From: Notolepis coatsorum
Lineage: Eukaryota > Chordata > Actinopteri > Aulopiformes > Paralepididae
DNA: 64,000 nt
Assembly (NCBI GenBank): GCA_963971535.1
Contig: OZ020593.1
Coordinates: 14,916,904-14,980,903 of the forward strand
Reading direction: 5' to 3'
The notes below the pieces were generated by a model, which worked only from the letters and a program-made list of their open reading frames with translations, searched no databases and was not told where the DNA came from. The translations under genes were made by a program, and so were the position numbers. Shown here one piece after another: positions 10,601 to 24,100 of the stretch (the first letter of the stretch is position 1; every line of letters begins with the position of its first letter).

Positions 10601-10881
10601 CCTGCACTACTACTAACTGTATATTATGCTTCATTATATAACATAGTCTCACCCAAAGTTAAAATCCTATACAATTTTACATTGGGAAATCCTATAAAAG
10701 TACATCGGATCCGATGCAAACTTTTTAATCCAAAAGGATTTTAATTGGAAATCAAAGAAATGCTACAGGACATGATTTAGAAAATCCTATAGGATTTGTC
10801 GACTGGGCTGATATTCCCACATCAACACGAAACCTGAGGGGTTTTCTCCACCTCTAATTACGTGTGGGTGGATATAAACCA
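10601..10881. other. non-coding stretch with AATCCTATAGGATT motifs
   Basis: Several AATCCTATA/TATAGGATT half-palindromes (10667, 10690, 10783) hint at a decayed inverted-repeat element. Class not determined. Confidence 0.35.
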
Positions 10882-10985
10882 GGGATGCACCGATCCGACT
10901 TTTTCAGTCCCGATACCGATACCTGGGTTTGGGTATCGGCCAATACCGATACCGATCCCATTGTCCAATCCCCCCCCCCCCCCAA
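10882..10985. mobile_element. hAT terminus, solitary left end
   Basis: AGGGATGCACCGATCCGACT and repeated CGATACC match the TIR style of fish hAT MITEs. It runs into a poly(C) tract (10970-10983). No partner end with a matching duplication was found. Confidence 0.55.
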
Positions 10986-11014
10986 AAAAGATATATATAC
11001 CGGTAGTATAGTAT

Positions 11015-11625
11015 ATCAAATCAAATCAACTCAAATAAAATTTATTTGTAAGGCCCGACACCACACGTTAATGTCCCCATGAGCCGGACACGTCTTCTTT
11101 AAACAAGTCAAGAAGAAACATCACAATAAATCAAGAACAAAACAAAAGACACCATGAAGTCCAAACGATTTAAAATAAATTAAATAAATGAATGCAACAC
11201 TCCCAGACATTACCCCACGCGAAGGTAAGGTAAAATCATAACAATAATACAAGTAAGGATAACAATCAATTGAAACACGTACAACTTGATTGACAAAGGT
11301 TGGAGGAGCAAGGTTTTAAACTCTGCAACAGAGGGGATAACCTCAAGCTTTATGGACCGTTGGAGTTCATTCCATGAGCTAGAGGGGCAGCATACAGTAG
11401 CAAAATGCAGATTCACCCTGTTCAGAGCAAACTCAGGGGACTTAAAGACCGGCAGCCAGTCACTAGAACGGGTTCCAGAATTCCATTCCAGTGATGTGCT
11501 TGTAGATGATGGACATCCATGAACTAGGTTCATGACTATGTTAATATGCCTGGCTGCCATGATGATTATACCATCTTGTCCAGGGAAGGGGCTCCTCACA
11601 AGTCCCAGTGGTGGAGTGCCGATCT
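11015..11625 (-). mobile_element. LINE C 3' end, copy 1
   Basis: The minus frame 11210-11599 reads LNRVNLHFATVCC then PSSSWNELQRSIKLEVIPSV then AEFKTLL, the W-N-x-L C-terminal signature of non-LTR RT proteins. The 3' tail on the plus strand is ATCAAATCAAATCAACTCAA, then TTTATTTGTAAGGCCCGACA. A second copy with the same tail is at 11993-12330. Confidence 0.75.
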
Positions 11626-11900
11626 GGGATAATTTATAGCCTCTTTGATCACAAGGTGGTTAAGTGGACCTGGTGATCCTAGATCAGCAGTCCTCCTCTT
11701 GTACGCTCGATGGATAGAGGTCAACTGTGTGTAGTTGTGATGTGTGCCGGGTGCCATTATTGTATGGTAGCCATTGAGCCTGCGTAGCCCAAGGTTGGGT
11801 GCTACCAGTGGTGGTGAAGGAGGCAATTTCCACCCTACATTGTAAAGCGCTTTGAGTGTCTAGAAAAGCGCTATATAAATGCAAGTAATTATTATTATTA
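11626..11900 (+). mobile_element. SINE-like 3' segment with AAGCGCTATATAAATGC tail
   Basis: Contains GCGTAGCCCAAGGTTGGGTG, TTTCCACCCTACATTG, AAAGCGCTTTGAGTGTCTAG, then AAAAGCGCTATATAAATGCA and an (ATT)n tail. The same body is found inverted at 46440-46600 and 48735-48880. Confidence 0.6.
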
Positions 11901-11992
11901 ACTGAACTGACCTACCAATACCGTACGGTTTGGGAATAATTGGGATTCAACCTCCTCGAGTATGACGTCGCTAGTCGTGGTGACGTTTTAAA

Positions 11993-12330
11993 TCAAATCA
12001 AATCAAATCAAATTTATTTATAGGGCCCGACAACACACGTTAATGTCCCCATGGGCCGTACAGGTCTTCTTTAAACAAGTCAAGAAGACAACATAACAAT
12101 AAGTCAAGAACAGAACAAGAACACCATAGGGTCCAAATTTTTTTTAGATTAATGCAAATAAATGAAATAATGCAAGCACTCCCAGACATACCCCACGCGA
12201 AGGTAAGGAAAAACTCACTAAAACCTAACAATAGGGAAAAAAAAGCTCCACAGGCAATGTGGAGGAGAGAAACCTTAGAAGGGCCGTTCAAGGGGGGATC
12301 TCCCTTCTTAGATGTCGGTGATAGTAGTGT
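11993..12330 (-). mobile_element. LINE C 3' end, copy 2
   Basis: Tail (TCAAA)n followed by TTTATTTATAGGGCCCGACA and ACACACGTTAATGTCCCCAT, then GACATACCCCACGCGAAGG, as in copy 1. Truncated before the RT C-terminus. Confidence 0.75.
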
Positions 12331-12350
12331 TGCAGACGGACAGTTGGTAA

Positions 12351-12392
12351 GCATGCACTCATGTGTGTGGTGAAACACAGATGAGTGCATGC
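12351..12392. repeat. short perfect inverted repeat (hairpin)
   Basis: GCATGCACTCAT (12351-12362) pairs with ATGAGTGCATGC (12381-12392) around an 18-nt loop. It is followed by two diverged ~45-bp tandem copies starting ATAGCAACTG. No T-run, so not a Pol III terminator. Confidence 0.6.
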
Positions 12393-12479
12393 AATAGCAA
12401 CTGTACATTTTGAAAAATTAAAGATAGAGCTAATAGCGATAGCAACTGAACATTTTGAAAGATTAAAGATAGAGTTGAT

Positions 12480-12868
12480 AGCGGATCTATTTGAGGCACA
12501 GGGGCGGCGCAAGAGGGTCACGTCCTCCCCGTCTTAGTCACGGGACATTCAACACTCCGGTCGTTGCTCAGGGACAGCCGGAGACAGGGGGAAGGGGGGG
12601 TGGCATTTGTTAACATTTGTATTTTCTATTTTATTTCGAGCGTATCGCAGTAACATTCTCCCGTAAGTCAGCAGGTTAACAGAGTGAAGCCAAGTGCACC
12701 TTTGATCTGGAGACGTAGGAGAAAGCCGAACCCCAAATCAAGAGGAATTATTAATGCGGCCTTACGCGAAGGCCTTCTTAAGTTAAAAAGGGCGGCTTTG
12801 ATGTCCCGTCTCCGAGAGCGTGGAGGAGTTCTTCTCGCCGGCGGTCATCCGTTGACTTTGGCTCCGCG

Positions 12869-12906
<38 letters not shown>

Positions 12907-13523
12907 CTTCTTTAGGATGTTCACCTCGGAGTCCGGACCGCTCCCTACCCCCCCCACGCCGCCGCGCAGAGAATAGATTTTTCCCCGATGAACCTCACCC
13001 GCTCAGATGTCTCTAATGTACTTACATTAGAGAATCCCGCGGCCCTGACTGATGGTTTAGAAGAGGAGGAGGAGGAGGAGGGAGGGAGGGAGTGTTGTAG
13101 ATAAAAGCTTTTGTCTTCCTGGCGCTCGGTACCCCGGGCCACACTGTTATAAGTCTTCTGTCGATACCGACGAACATCAAGCTCCTCCAGGTCCTCTTCT
13201 GCACATCCCACTCCTTCTGGAGAGGAGGGCGCTTGATTAGATTGGCTCGCCGCCGCCGCCGCCTCCTCCCTCGCAGACTGTTGTTGATGTGTTCTTGCGG
13301 TCGGCTCTGGGAGTTTGTTTGGCCTGAATCCCCACGGTGGAGCGTTTTGGCAGCGTGACGTTACTCAACCGGTGTTGTAGGACTGATTTTCAGGACTCGT
13401 GACTCGACTTGGGACTTGAGCACTGATGATGACTTGGACTCGACTGTTGACTCGGAAGGTGCAGGCGAGGAGGACTGACTTGTTAATTGATCATTTTTTT
13501 TCTTTCTTTTTTGTTGTAATATG
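12480..13523. other. GC-richer non-coding block with simple repeats
   Basis: Includes a (GA)n run at about 12880-12906, a (GGA)n run near 13063-13085 and (CCG)n near 13248-13262. A 110-codon plus-strand frame (12684-13016) is basic and partly made of the GA run. It has no splice donor or family resemblance and is not called. GC content and CCG repeats could mark a CpG island, but this is inference. Confidence 0.4.
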
Positions 13524-13531
13524 CCCTAATC

Positions 13532-14005
13532 CAGCGGTTCCCAAACTTTTTTGGCCGTGCACGTCCCCCGTCACCTCCCGACGTAGCTGAGGCACCCCCC
13601 AATGCCCAACAAAAAAATTGGGAGAATAATAATATGAAACCAAGTAAACATTATCCTCGCCTTAGCGAGCGCACAACAATTAACCAGCTATCGATCGGCA
13701 GCAGTTATTAACTAACATGTAGGTAACACCAGTCTTTTTACTCAAATTGCAACAAATAAAATACTTCACCACACCAAAGAACAAAATGAGAATTACATGC
13801 ATATGCTCAGAAACAGATTGGCCAATAATTTTTTTTTTATTATTATTATTAAAACGTACGTTTTTAAATGAAAAGTTTCAGGAATTTCATGATTTACACA
13901 GTGAAAATCCCCATTTGAAATAATGTATCTTAAGTTATATTTATTAGTCAAATAACACCATAGCACCGCCATTAGCCTTTTCATGTCACAGTTTGGGAAC
14001 CGCTG
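13532..14005. mobile_element. hAT non-autonomous element with perfect TSD
   Basis: The ends CAGCGGTTCCCAAACT and AGTTTGGGAACCGCTG are inverted repeats. Identical CCCTAATC flanks it at 13524-13531 and 14006-14013. 474 bp with no transposase. A related element with the same termini is at 41444-41954. Confidence 0.92.
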
Positions 14006-14230
14006 CCCTAATCACTTGGCATAATATATGTATGTATGGCTATTGCATTTGTTTGGCTATTGTGTCACAAAGTAAATAAACAAAGTATATTGCTCATCGG
14101 GAGCATTTAGGGGTCAAGTGTATCATGCCGAAACAACATACTGTAACATGACATGCTGCTCCTCTGGGACCCCCCCCCCCCCCCCCCCCCGAAGGCTACA
14201 GCGTTTCTCACACCTCAGAACGTTAACAAC

Positions 14231-14677
14231 TAGGGATGCTCGATATTGGCTTTTTTACCGATACCAATATTCCGATATTGTCCAACTCTTAATTTCCGAT
14301 ACCGATACGATACCGATATCAACCGATACCGATATATGCAGGGTTTCCCCCCAAAAAAACGGAATAATTTCAGGTAACTAATAATTTCACTGGATGCATT
14401 CAAAAGGCTTTCTAAATGTAAGCATTATCTGTGCAAAATATGATCATTAAAAAAGTTAAAATTAACATACAAGTTGTTGAATTAAACCAACATGCATACT
14501 TTTGACAATAAATAAAATAAGAATTGGTTCTTACTTGCTTGCCTGGGTAAATAAAGGTTAGAAAAAAAAAGAAAAAGAAAAAAGTTTTTTTTCTTTTTTC
14601 TTTTTTTTTACCGATACCGATATTTTCCAAAATCACATTTTACTGCCGATATCGGCCGATAATATCGGACATCCCTA
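14231..14677. mobile_element. hAT non-autonomous element (CGATATT family), copy 1
   Basis: The TIRs TAGGGATGCTCGATATT and (inverted) TAGGGATGTCCGATATT enclose 447 bp. A perfect 8-bp duplication TTAACAAC lies at 14223-14230 and 14678-14685. The interior is rich in CCGATACCGATAT and contains the CTTGCTTGCCTGGGTAAATA module. Copies at 40525-40896 (inverted) and 53811-54176. Confidence 0.92.
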
Positions 14678-14685
14678 TTAACAAC

Positions 14686-15103
14686 CATTTCCCTCCTTGG
14701 CTTAAGAGTTTGAACGTATGCTGCTGCTCAAGGCTTCCTTCCTCAGCCCCTGTATTAATACCCAATCAAACCGAGATTAAAAACAGCACGGCCCAGAGCC
14801 CGAGGAGGGGGAGGGAACACACTGGTAGGTAGCGAACATCAATTTGAGTAATTGTTTTCCGCCACTCGTGTCAGCAAATGCTTTGATCCAGGAATTCAAA
14901 ATAAAGTATTACAAATGATTTGTCTGTGGAATTAAAAAGACTAATTGAAAATCGTTCCGGGGGAATAATTTTATGCAAGCGTTCATGTATCATAGTCGTC
15001 GAGCTGCCCCCTTTTTTTAAATTCATTCAAAATATTGATGTGTACGTACAGTACTTCTGCCAACGTTGCATTACATATTTGGAAAGAGCGATGCCATTGT
15101 TAG
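14686..15103. other. non-coding stretch
   Basis: Nothing recognisable until the minisatellite. The sequence GCCACTAGGGACACTAGAG at its end appears to be the seed of the array. Confidence 0.4.
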
Positions 15104-18100
15104 CCACTAGGGACACTAGAGAGTGATAGGGACACTAGAGTGATAGGGACACTAGAGTGATAGGGACACTAGAGTGATAGGGACACTAGAGAGATAGGGA
15201 CACTAGAGAGTGATAGGGACACTAGAGTGATAGGGACACTAGAGAGATAGGGACACTAGAGTGATAGGGACACTAGAGTGATAGGGACACTAGAGAGATA
15301 GGGACACTAGAGAGATAGGGACACTAGAGTGATAGGGACACTAGAGTGATAGGGACACTAGAGAGATAGGGACACTAGAGTGATAGGGACACTAGAGAGT
15401 GATAGGGACACTAGAGAGATAGGGACACTAGAGAGATAGGGACACTAGAGTGATAGAGACACTAGAGTGATAGGGACACTAGAGTGATAGAGACACTAGA
15501 GAGTGATAGGGACACTAGAGTGATAGGGACACTAGAGTGATAGGGACACTAGAGAGTGATAGGGACACTAGAGAGTGATAGGGACACTAGAGAGTGATAG
15601 GGACACTAGAGTGATAGGGACACTAGAGTGATAGGGACACTGGAGAGTGATAGGGACACTAGAGTGATAGGGACACTAGAGAGTGATAGGGACACTAGAG
15701 TGATAGGGACACTAGAGAGATAGGGACACTAGAGAGTGATAGGGACACTAGAGTGATAGGGACACTAGAGTGATAGGGACACTAGAGTGATAGGGACACT
15801 AGAGTGATAGGGACACTAGAGAGTGATAGGGACACTAGAGTGATAGGGACACTAGAGTGATAGGGACACTAGAGTGATAGGGACACTAGAGTGATAGGGA
15901 CACTGGAGAGTGATAGGGACACTAGAGTGATAGGGACACTAGAGAGTGATAGGGACACTAGAGTGATAGGGACACTAGAGAGTGATAGGGACACTAGAGT
16001 GATAGGGACACTAGAGAGTGATAGGGACACTAGAGAGTGATAGGGACACTAGAGTGATAGGGACACTAGAGTGATAGGGACACTAGAGTGATAGGGACAC
16101 TAGAGAGATAGGGACACTAGAGTGATAGGGACACTAGAGTGATAGGGACACTAGAGTGATAGGGACACTAGAGTGATAGGGACACTAGAGTGATAGGGAC
16201 ACTAGAGTGATAGGGACACTGGAGAGTGATAGGGACACTAGAGTGATAGGGACACTAGAGAGATAGGGACACTAGAGTGATAGGGACACTAGAGTGATAG
16301 GGACACTAGAGTGATAGGGACACTAGAGTGATAGGGACACTAGAGAGTGATAGGGACACTAGAGAGTGATAGGGACACTAGAGTGATAGGGACACTAGAG
16401 AGATAGGGACACTAGAGTGATAGGGACACTAGAGTGATAGGGACACTAGAGAGTGATAGGGACACTAGAGAGATAGGGACACTAGAGTGATAGGGACACT
16501 AGAGTGATAGGGACACTAGAGTGATAGGGACACTAGAGAGATAGGGACACTAGAGTGATAGGGGCACTAGAGAGTGATAGGGACACTAGAGTGATAGGGA
16601 CACTAGAGTGATAGGGACACTAGAGAGATAGGGACACTAGAGTGATAGGGGCACTAGAGAGTGATAGGGACACTAGAGTGATAGGGACACTAGAGTGATA
16701 GGGACACTAGAGAGTGATAGGGACACTAGAGAGTGATATGGACACTAGAGAGATAGGGACACTAGAGTGATAGGGACACTAGAGAGTGATAGGGACACTA
16801 GAGAGATAGGGACACTAGAGTGATAGGGACACTAGAGAGTGATAGGGACACTAGAGTGATAGGGACACTAGAGTGATAGGGACACTAGAGTGATAGGGAC
16901 ACTAGAGTGATAGGGACACTAGAGAGATAGGGACACTAGAGAGTGATAGGGACACTAGAGTGATAGGGACACTAGAGAGAGATAGGGACACTAGAGTGAT
17001 AGGGACACTAGAGAGTGATAGGGACACTAGAGTGATAGGGACACTAGAGAGTGATAGGGACACTAGAGTGATAGGGACACTAGAGAGATAGGGACACTAG
17101 AGTGATAGGGACACTAGAGAGTGATAGGGACACTAGAGTGATAGGGACACTAGAGTGATAGGGACACTAGAGTGATAGGGACACTAGAGAGATAGGGACA
17201 CTAGAGTGATAGGGACACTAGAGAGTGATAGGGACACTAGAGAGAGATAGGGACACTAGAGAGATAGGGACACTAGAGAGTGATAGGGACACTAGAGTGA
17301 TAGGGACACTAGAGAGATAGGGACACTAGAGAGATAGGGACACTAGAGAGTGATAGGGACACTAGAGTGATAGGGACACTAGAGCGATAGGGACACTAGA
17401 GAGAGATAGGGACACTAGAGAGTGATAGGGACACTAGAGTGATAGGGACACTAGAGAGTGATAGGGACACTAGAGTGATAGGGACACTAGAGAGTGATAG
17501 GGACACTAGAGAGATAGGGACACTAGAGTGATAGGGACACTAGAGTGATAGGGACACTAGAGTGATAGGGACACTAGAGAGTGATAGGGACACTAGAGAG
17601 ATAGGGACACTAGAGAGTGATAGGGACACTAGAGTGATAGGGACACTAGAGTGATAGGGACACTAGAGTGATAGGGACACTAGAGTGATAGGGGCACTAG
17701 AGTGATAGGGACACTAGAGTGATAGGGACACTAGAGAGTGATAGGGACACTAGAGTGATAGGGACACTAGAGAGATAGGGACACTAGAGAGTGATAGGGA
17801 CACTAGAGAGATAGGGACACTAGAGAGATAGGGACACTAGAGTGATAGGGACACTAGAGAGTGATAGGGACACTAGAGTGATAGGGACACTAGAGTGATA
17901 GGGACACTAGAGAGATAGGGACACTAGAGAGTGATAGAGACACTAGAGTGATAGGGACACTAGAGTGATAGGGACACTAGAGAGTGATAGGGACACTAGA
18001 GTGATAGGGACACTAGAGTGATAGGGACACTAGAGAGATAGGGACACTAGAGTGATAGGGACACTAGAGTGATAGGGACACTAGAGTGATAGGGACACTA

Positions 18101-21100
18101 GAGAGATAGGGACACTAGAGTGATAGGGGCACTAGAGAGTGATAGGGACACTAGAGTGATAGGGACACTAGAGTGATAGGGACACTAGAGAGATAGGGAC
18201 ACTAGAGTGATAGGGACACTAGAGTGATAGGGACACTAGAGTGATAGGGACACTAGAGTGATAGGGACACTAGAGAGTGATAGGGACACTAGAGAGTGAT
18301 AGGGACACTAGAGTGATAGGGACACTAGAGAGATAGGGACACTAGAGTGATAGGGACACTAGAGTGATAGGGACACTAGAGAGTGATAGGGACACTAGAG
18401 AGATAGGGACACTAGAGTGATAGGGACACTAGAGTGATAGGGACACTAGAGTGATAGGGTGATAGGGACACTAGAGTGATAGGGACACTAGAGTGATAGG
18501 GACACTAGAGTGATAGGGACACTAGAGTGATAGGGACACTAGAGTGATAGGGACACTGGAGAGTGATAGGGACACTAGAGTGATAGGGACACTAGAGAGA
18601 TAGGGACACTAGAGTGATAGGGACACTAGAGTGATAGGGACACTAGAGTGATAGGGACACTAGAGTGATAGGGACACTAGAGAGTGATAGGGACACTAGA
18701 GAGTGATAGGGACACTAGAGTGATAGGGACACTAGAGAGATAGGGACACTAGAGTGATAGGGACACTAGAGAGTGATAGGGACACTAGAGTGATAGGGAC
18801 ACTAGAGTGATAGGGACACTAGAGTGATAGGGACACTAGAGTGATAGGGACACTAGAGAGATAGGGACACTAGAGTGATAGGGGCACTAGAGAGTGATAG
18901 GGACACTAGAGTGATAGGGACACTAGAGTGATAGGGACACTAGAGAGATAGGGACACTAGAGTGATAGGGGCACTAGAGAGTGATAGGGACACTAGAGTG
19001 ATAGGGACACTAGAGTGATAGGGACACTAGAGAGTGATAGGGACACTAGAGAGTGATATGGACACTAGAGAGATAGGGACACTAGAGAGATAGGGACACT
19101 AGAGTGATAGGGACACTAGAGAGTGATAGGGACACTAGAGAGATAGGGACACTAGAGTGATAGGGACACTAGAGAGTGATAGGGACACTAGAGTGATAGG
19201 GACACTAGAGTGATAGGGACACTAGAGTGATAGGGACACTAGAGTGATAGGGACACTAGAGAGTGATAGGGACACTAGAGTGATAGGGACACTAGAGTGA
19301 TAGGGACACTAGAGTGATAGGGACACTAGAGTGATAGGGACACTAGAGAGATAGGGACACTAGAGAGTGATAGGGACACTAGAGTGATAGGGACACTAGA
19401 GAGAGATAGGGACACTAGAGTGATAGGGACACTAGAGAGTGATAGGGACACTAGAGTGATAGGGACACTAGAGAGATAGGGACACTAGAGTGATAGGGAC
19501 ACTAGAGAGATAGGGACACTAGAGAGTGATAGGGACACTAGAGTGATAGGGACACTAGAGTGATAGGGACACTAGAGTGATAGGGACACTAGAGAGATAG
19601 GGACACTAGAGTGATAGGGACACTAGAGAGTGATAGGGACACTAGAGAGATAGGGACACTAGAGAGATAGGGACACTAGAGAGTGATAGGGACACTAGAG
19701 TGATAGGGACACTAGAGCGATAGGGACACTAGAGAGAGATAGGGACACTAGAGAGTGATAGGGACACTAGAGTGATAGGGACACTAGAGAGTGATAGGGA
19801 CACTAGAGTGATAGGGACACTAGAGAGTGATAGGGACACTAGAGAGATAGGGACACTAGAGTGATAGGGACACTAGAGTGATAGGGACACTAGAGTGATA
19901 GGGACACTAGAGAGTGATAGGGACACTAGAGAGATAGGGACACTAGAGAGTGATAGGGACACTAGAGTGATAGGGACACTAGAGTGATAGGGACACTAGA
20001 GTGATAGGGACACTAGAGTGATAGGGACACTAGAGTGATAGGGGCACTAGAGTGATAGGGACACTAGAGTGATAGGGACACTAGAGAGTGATAGGGACAC
20101 TAGAGTGATAGGGACACTAGAGAGATAGGGACACTAGAGAGTGATAGGGACACTAGAGAGATAGGGACACTAGAGAGATAGGGACACTAGAGTGATAGGG
20201 ACACTAGAGAGTGATAGGGACACTAGAGTGATAGGGACACTAGAGTGATAGGGACACTAGAGAGATAGGGACACTAGAGAGTGATAGAGACACTAGAGTG
20301 ATAGGGACACTAGAGTGATAGGGACACTAGAGAGTGATAGGGACACTAGAGTGATAGGGACACTAGAGTGATAGGGACACTAGAGAGTGATAGGGACACT
20401 AGAGTGATAGGGACACTAGAGAGATAGGGACACTAGAGTGATAGGGACACTAGAGTGATAGGGACACTAGAGAGATAGGGACACTAGAGTGATAGGGACA
20501 CTAGAGTGATAGGGACACTAGAGAGTGATAGGGACACTAGAGTGATAGGGACACTAGAGAGATAGGGACACTAGAGTGATAGGGACACTAGAGAGATAGG
20601 GACACTAGAGAGTGATAGGGACACTAGAGTGATAGGGACACTAGAGTGATAGGGACACTAGAGTGATAGGGACACTAGAGAGATAGGGACACTAGAGAGT
20701 GATAGGGACACTAGAGTGATAGGGACACTAGAGAGATAGGGACACTAGAGAGATAGGGACACTAGAGAGTGATAGGGACACTAGAGTGATAGGGACACTA
20801 GAGCGATAGGGACACTAGAGAGAGATAGGGACACTAGAGAGTGATAGGGACACTAGAGTGATAGGGACACTAGAGAGTGATAGGGACACTAGAGTGATAG
20901 GGACACTAGAGAGTGATAGGGACACTAGAGAGATAGGGACACTAGAGTGATAGGGACACTAGAGTGATAGGGACACTAGAGTGATAGGGACACTAGAGAG
21001 TGATAGGGACACTAGAGAGATAGGGACACTAGAGAGTGATAGGGACACTAGAGTGATAGGGACACTAGAGTGATAGGGACACTAGAGTGATAGGGACACT

Positions 21101-24100
21101 AGAGTGATAGGGGCACTAGAGTGATAGGGACACTAGAGTGATAGGGACACTAGAGAGTGATAGGGACACTAGAGTGATAGGGACACTAGAGAGATAGGGA
21201 CACTAGAGAGTGATAGGGACACTAGAGAGTGATAGGGACACTAGAGTGATAGGGACACTAGAGAGATAGGGACACTAGAGAGATAGGGACACTAGAGAGT
21301 GATAGAGACACTAGAGTGATAGGGACACTAGAGTGATAGGGACACTAGAGAGATAGGGACACTAGAGAGATAGGGACACTAGAGAGTGATAGAGACACTA
21401 GAGTGATAGGGACACTAGAGTGATAGGGACACTAGAGTGATAGGGACACTAGAGTGATAGGGACACTAGAGAGATAGGGACACTAGAGAGTGATAGAGAC
21501 ACTAGAGTGATAGGGACACTAGAGAGATAGGGACACTAGAGTGATAGGGACACTAGAGTGATAGGGACACTAGAGAGATAGGGACACTAGAGTGATAGGG
21601 ACACTAGAGAGATAGGGACACTAGAGAGATAGGGACACTAGAGAGATAGGGACACTAGAGTGATAGGGACACTAGAGTGATAGGGACACTAGAGAGATAG
21701 GGACACTAGAGTGATAGGGACACTAGAGAGTGATAGGGACACTAGAGAGATAGGGACACTAGAGAGTGATAGGGACACTAGAGAGTGATAGGGACACTAG
21801 AGTGATAGGGACACTAGAGAGTGATAGGGACACTAGAGTGATAGGGACACTAGAGTGATAGGGACACTAGAGAGTGATAGGGACACTAGAGAGATAGGGA
21901 CACTAGAGTGATAGGGACACTAGAGTGATAGGGACACTAGAGAGTGATAGGGACACTAGAGAGATAGGGACACTAGAGTGATAGGGACACTAGAGAGTGA
22001 AAGGGACACTAGAGTGATAGGGACACTAGATAGTGATAGGGACACTAGAGAGATAGGGACACTAGAGAGTGATAGGGACACTAGAGTGATAGGGACACTA
22101 GAGTGATAGGGACACTAGAGAGTGATAGGGACACTAGAGTGATAGGGACACTAGAGAGATAGGGACACTAGAGAGTGATAGGGACACTAGAGAGTGATAG
22201 GGACACTAGAGTGATAGGGACACTAGAGAGATAGGGACACTAGAGAGATAGGGACACTAGAGAGTGATAGGGACACTAGAGTGATAGGGACACTAGAGTG
22301 ATAGGGACACTAGAGAGTGATAGGGACACTAGAGTGATAGGGACACTAGAGTGATAGGGACACTAGAGTGATAGGGACACTAGAGAGTGATAGGGACACT
22401 AGAGTGATAGGGACACTAGAGTGATAGGGACACTAGAGTGATAGGGACACTAGAGAGTGATAGGGACACTAGAGAGTGATAGGGACACTAGAGAGTGATA
22501 GGGACACTAGAGTGATAGGGACACTAGAGTGATAGGGACACTAGAGAGTGATAGGGACACTAGAGTGATAGGGACACTAGAGAGTGATAGGGACACTAGA
22601 GAGTGATAGGGACACTAGAGTGATAGGGACACTAGAGAGATAGGGACACTAGAGTGATAGGGACACTAGAGTGATAGGGACACTAGAGTGATAGGGACAC
22701 TAGAGAGTGATAGGGACACTAGAGTGATAGGGACACAGAGAGTGATAGGGACACAGAGAGTGATAGGGACACTAGAGTGATAGGGACACTAGAGTGATAG
22801 GGACACTAGAGTGATAGGGACACTAGAGTGATAGGGACACTAGAGAGATAGGGACACTAGAGTGATAGGGACACTAGAGTGATAGGGACACTAGAGTGAT
22901 AGGGACACTAGAGTGATAGGGACACTAGAGTGATAGGGACACTAGAGAGATAGGGACACTAGAGTGATAGGGACACTAGAGAGTGATAGGGACACTAGAG
23001 TGATAGGGACACTAGAGTGATAGGGACACTAGAGAGATAGGGACACTAGAGTGATAGGGACACTAGAGAGATAGGGACACTAGAGAGTGATAGGGACACT
23101 AGAGAGTGATAGGGACACTAGAGAGTGATAGGGACACTAGAGTGATAGGGACACTAGAGAGAGATAGGGACACTAGAGTGATAGGGACACTAGAGAGATA
23201 GGGACACTAGAGTGATAGGGACACTAGAGTGATAGGGACACTAGAGTGATAGGGACACTAGAGAGTGATAGAGACACTAGAGTGATAGGGACACTAGAGA
23301 GATAGGGACACTAGAGAGTGATAGGGACACTAGAGTGATAGGGACACTAGAGTGATAGGGACACTAGAGTGATAGGGACACTAGAGTGATAGGGACACTA
23401 GAGTGATAGGGACACTAGAGAGATAGGGACACTAGAGTGATAGGGACACTAGAGAGTGATAGGGACACTAGAGAGTGATAGGGACACTAGAGTGATAGGG
23501 ACACTAGAGTGATAGTGTAGGGACACTAGAGTGATAGGGACACTAGAGTGATAGGGACACTAGAGAGTGATAGGGACACTAGAGTGATAGGGACACTAGA
23601 GAGATAGGGACACTAGAGTGATAGGGACACTAGAGAGTGATAGGGACACTAGAGAGTGATAGGGACACTAGAGAGATAGGGACACTAGAGAGATAGGGAC
23701 ACTAGAGTGATAGGGACACTAGAGTGATAGGGACACTAGAGAGATAGGGACACTAGAGTGATAGGGACACTAGAGTGATAGGGACACTAGGGTGATAGGG
23801 ACACTAGAGAGATAGGGACACTAGAGTGATAGGGACACTAGAGAGATAGGGACACTAGAGAGATAGGGACACTAGAGAGATAGGGACACTAGAGTGATGG
23901 GGACACTAGAGAGATAGGGACACTAGAGTGATAGGGACACTAGAGAGATAGGGACACTAGAGTGATAGGGACACTAGAGAGATAGGGACACTAGAGTGAT
24001 AGGGACACTAGAGAGATAGGGACACTAGAGTGATAGGGACACTAGAGAGATAGGGACACTAGAGAGATAGGGACACTAGAGTGATAGGGACACTAGAGTG

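Noticed and set aside
12684-13016. 110-codon basic plus-strand frame
   Set aside because: Partly a GA microsatellite translation, no splice sites, no known family.
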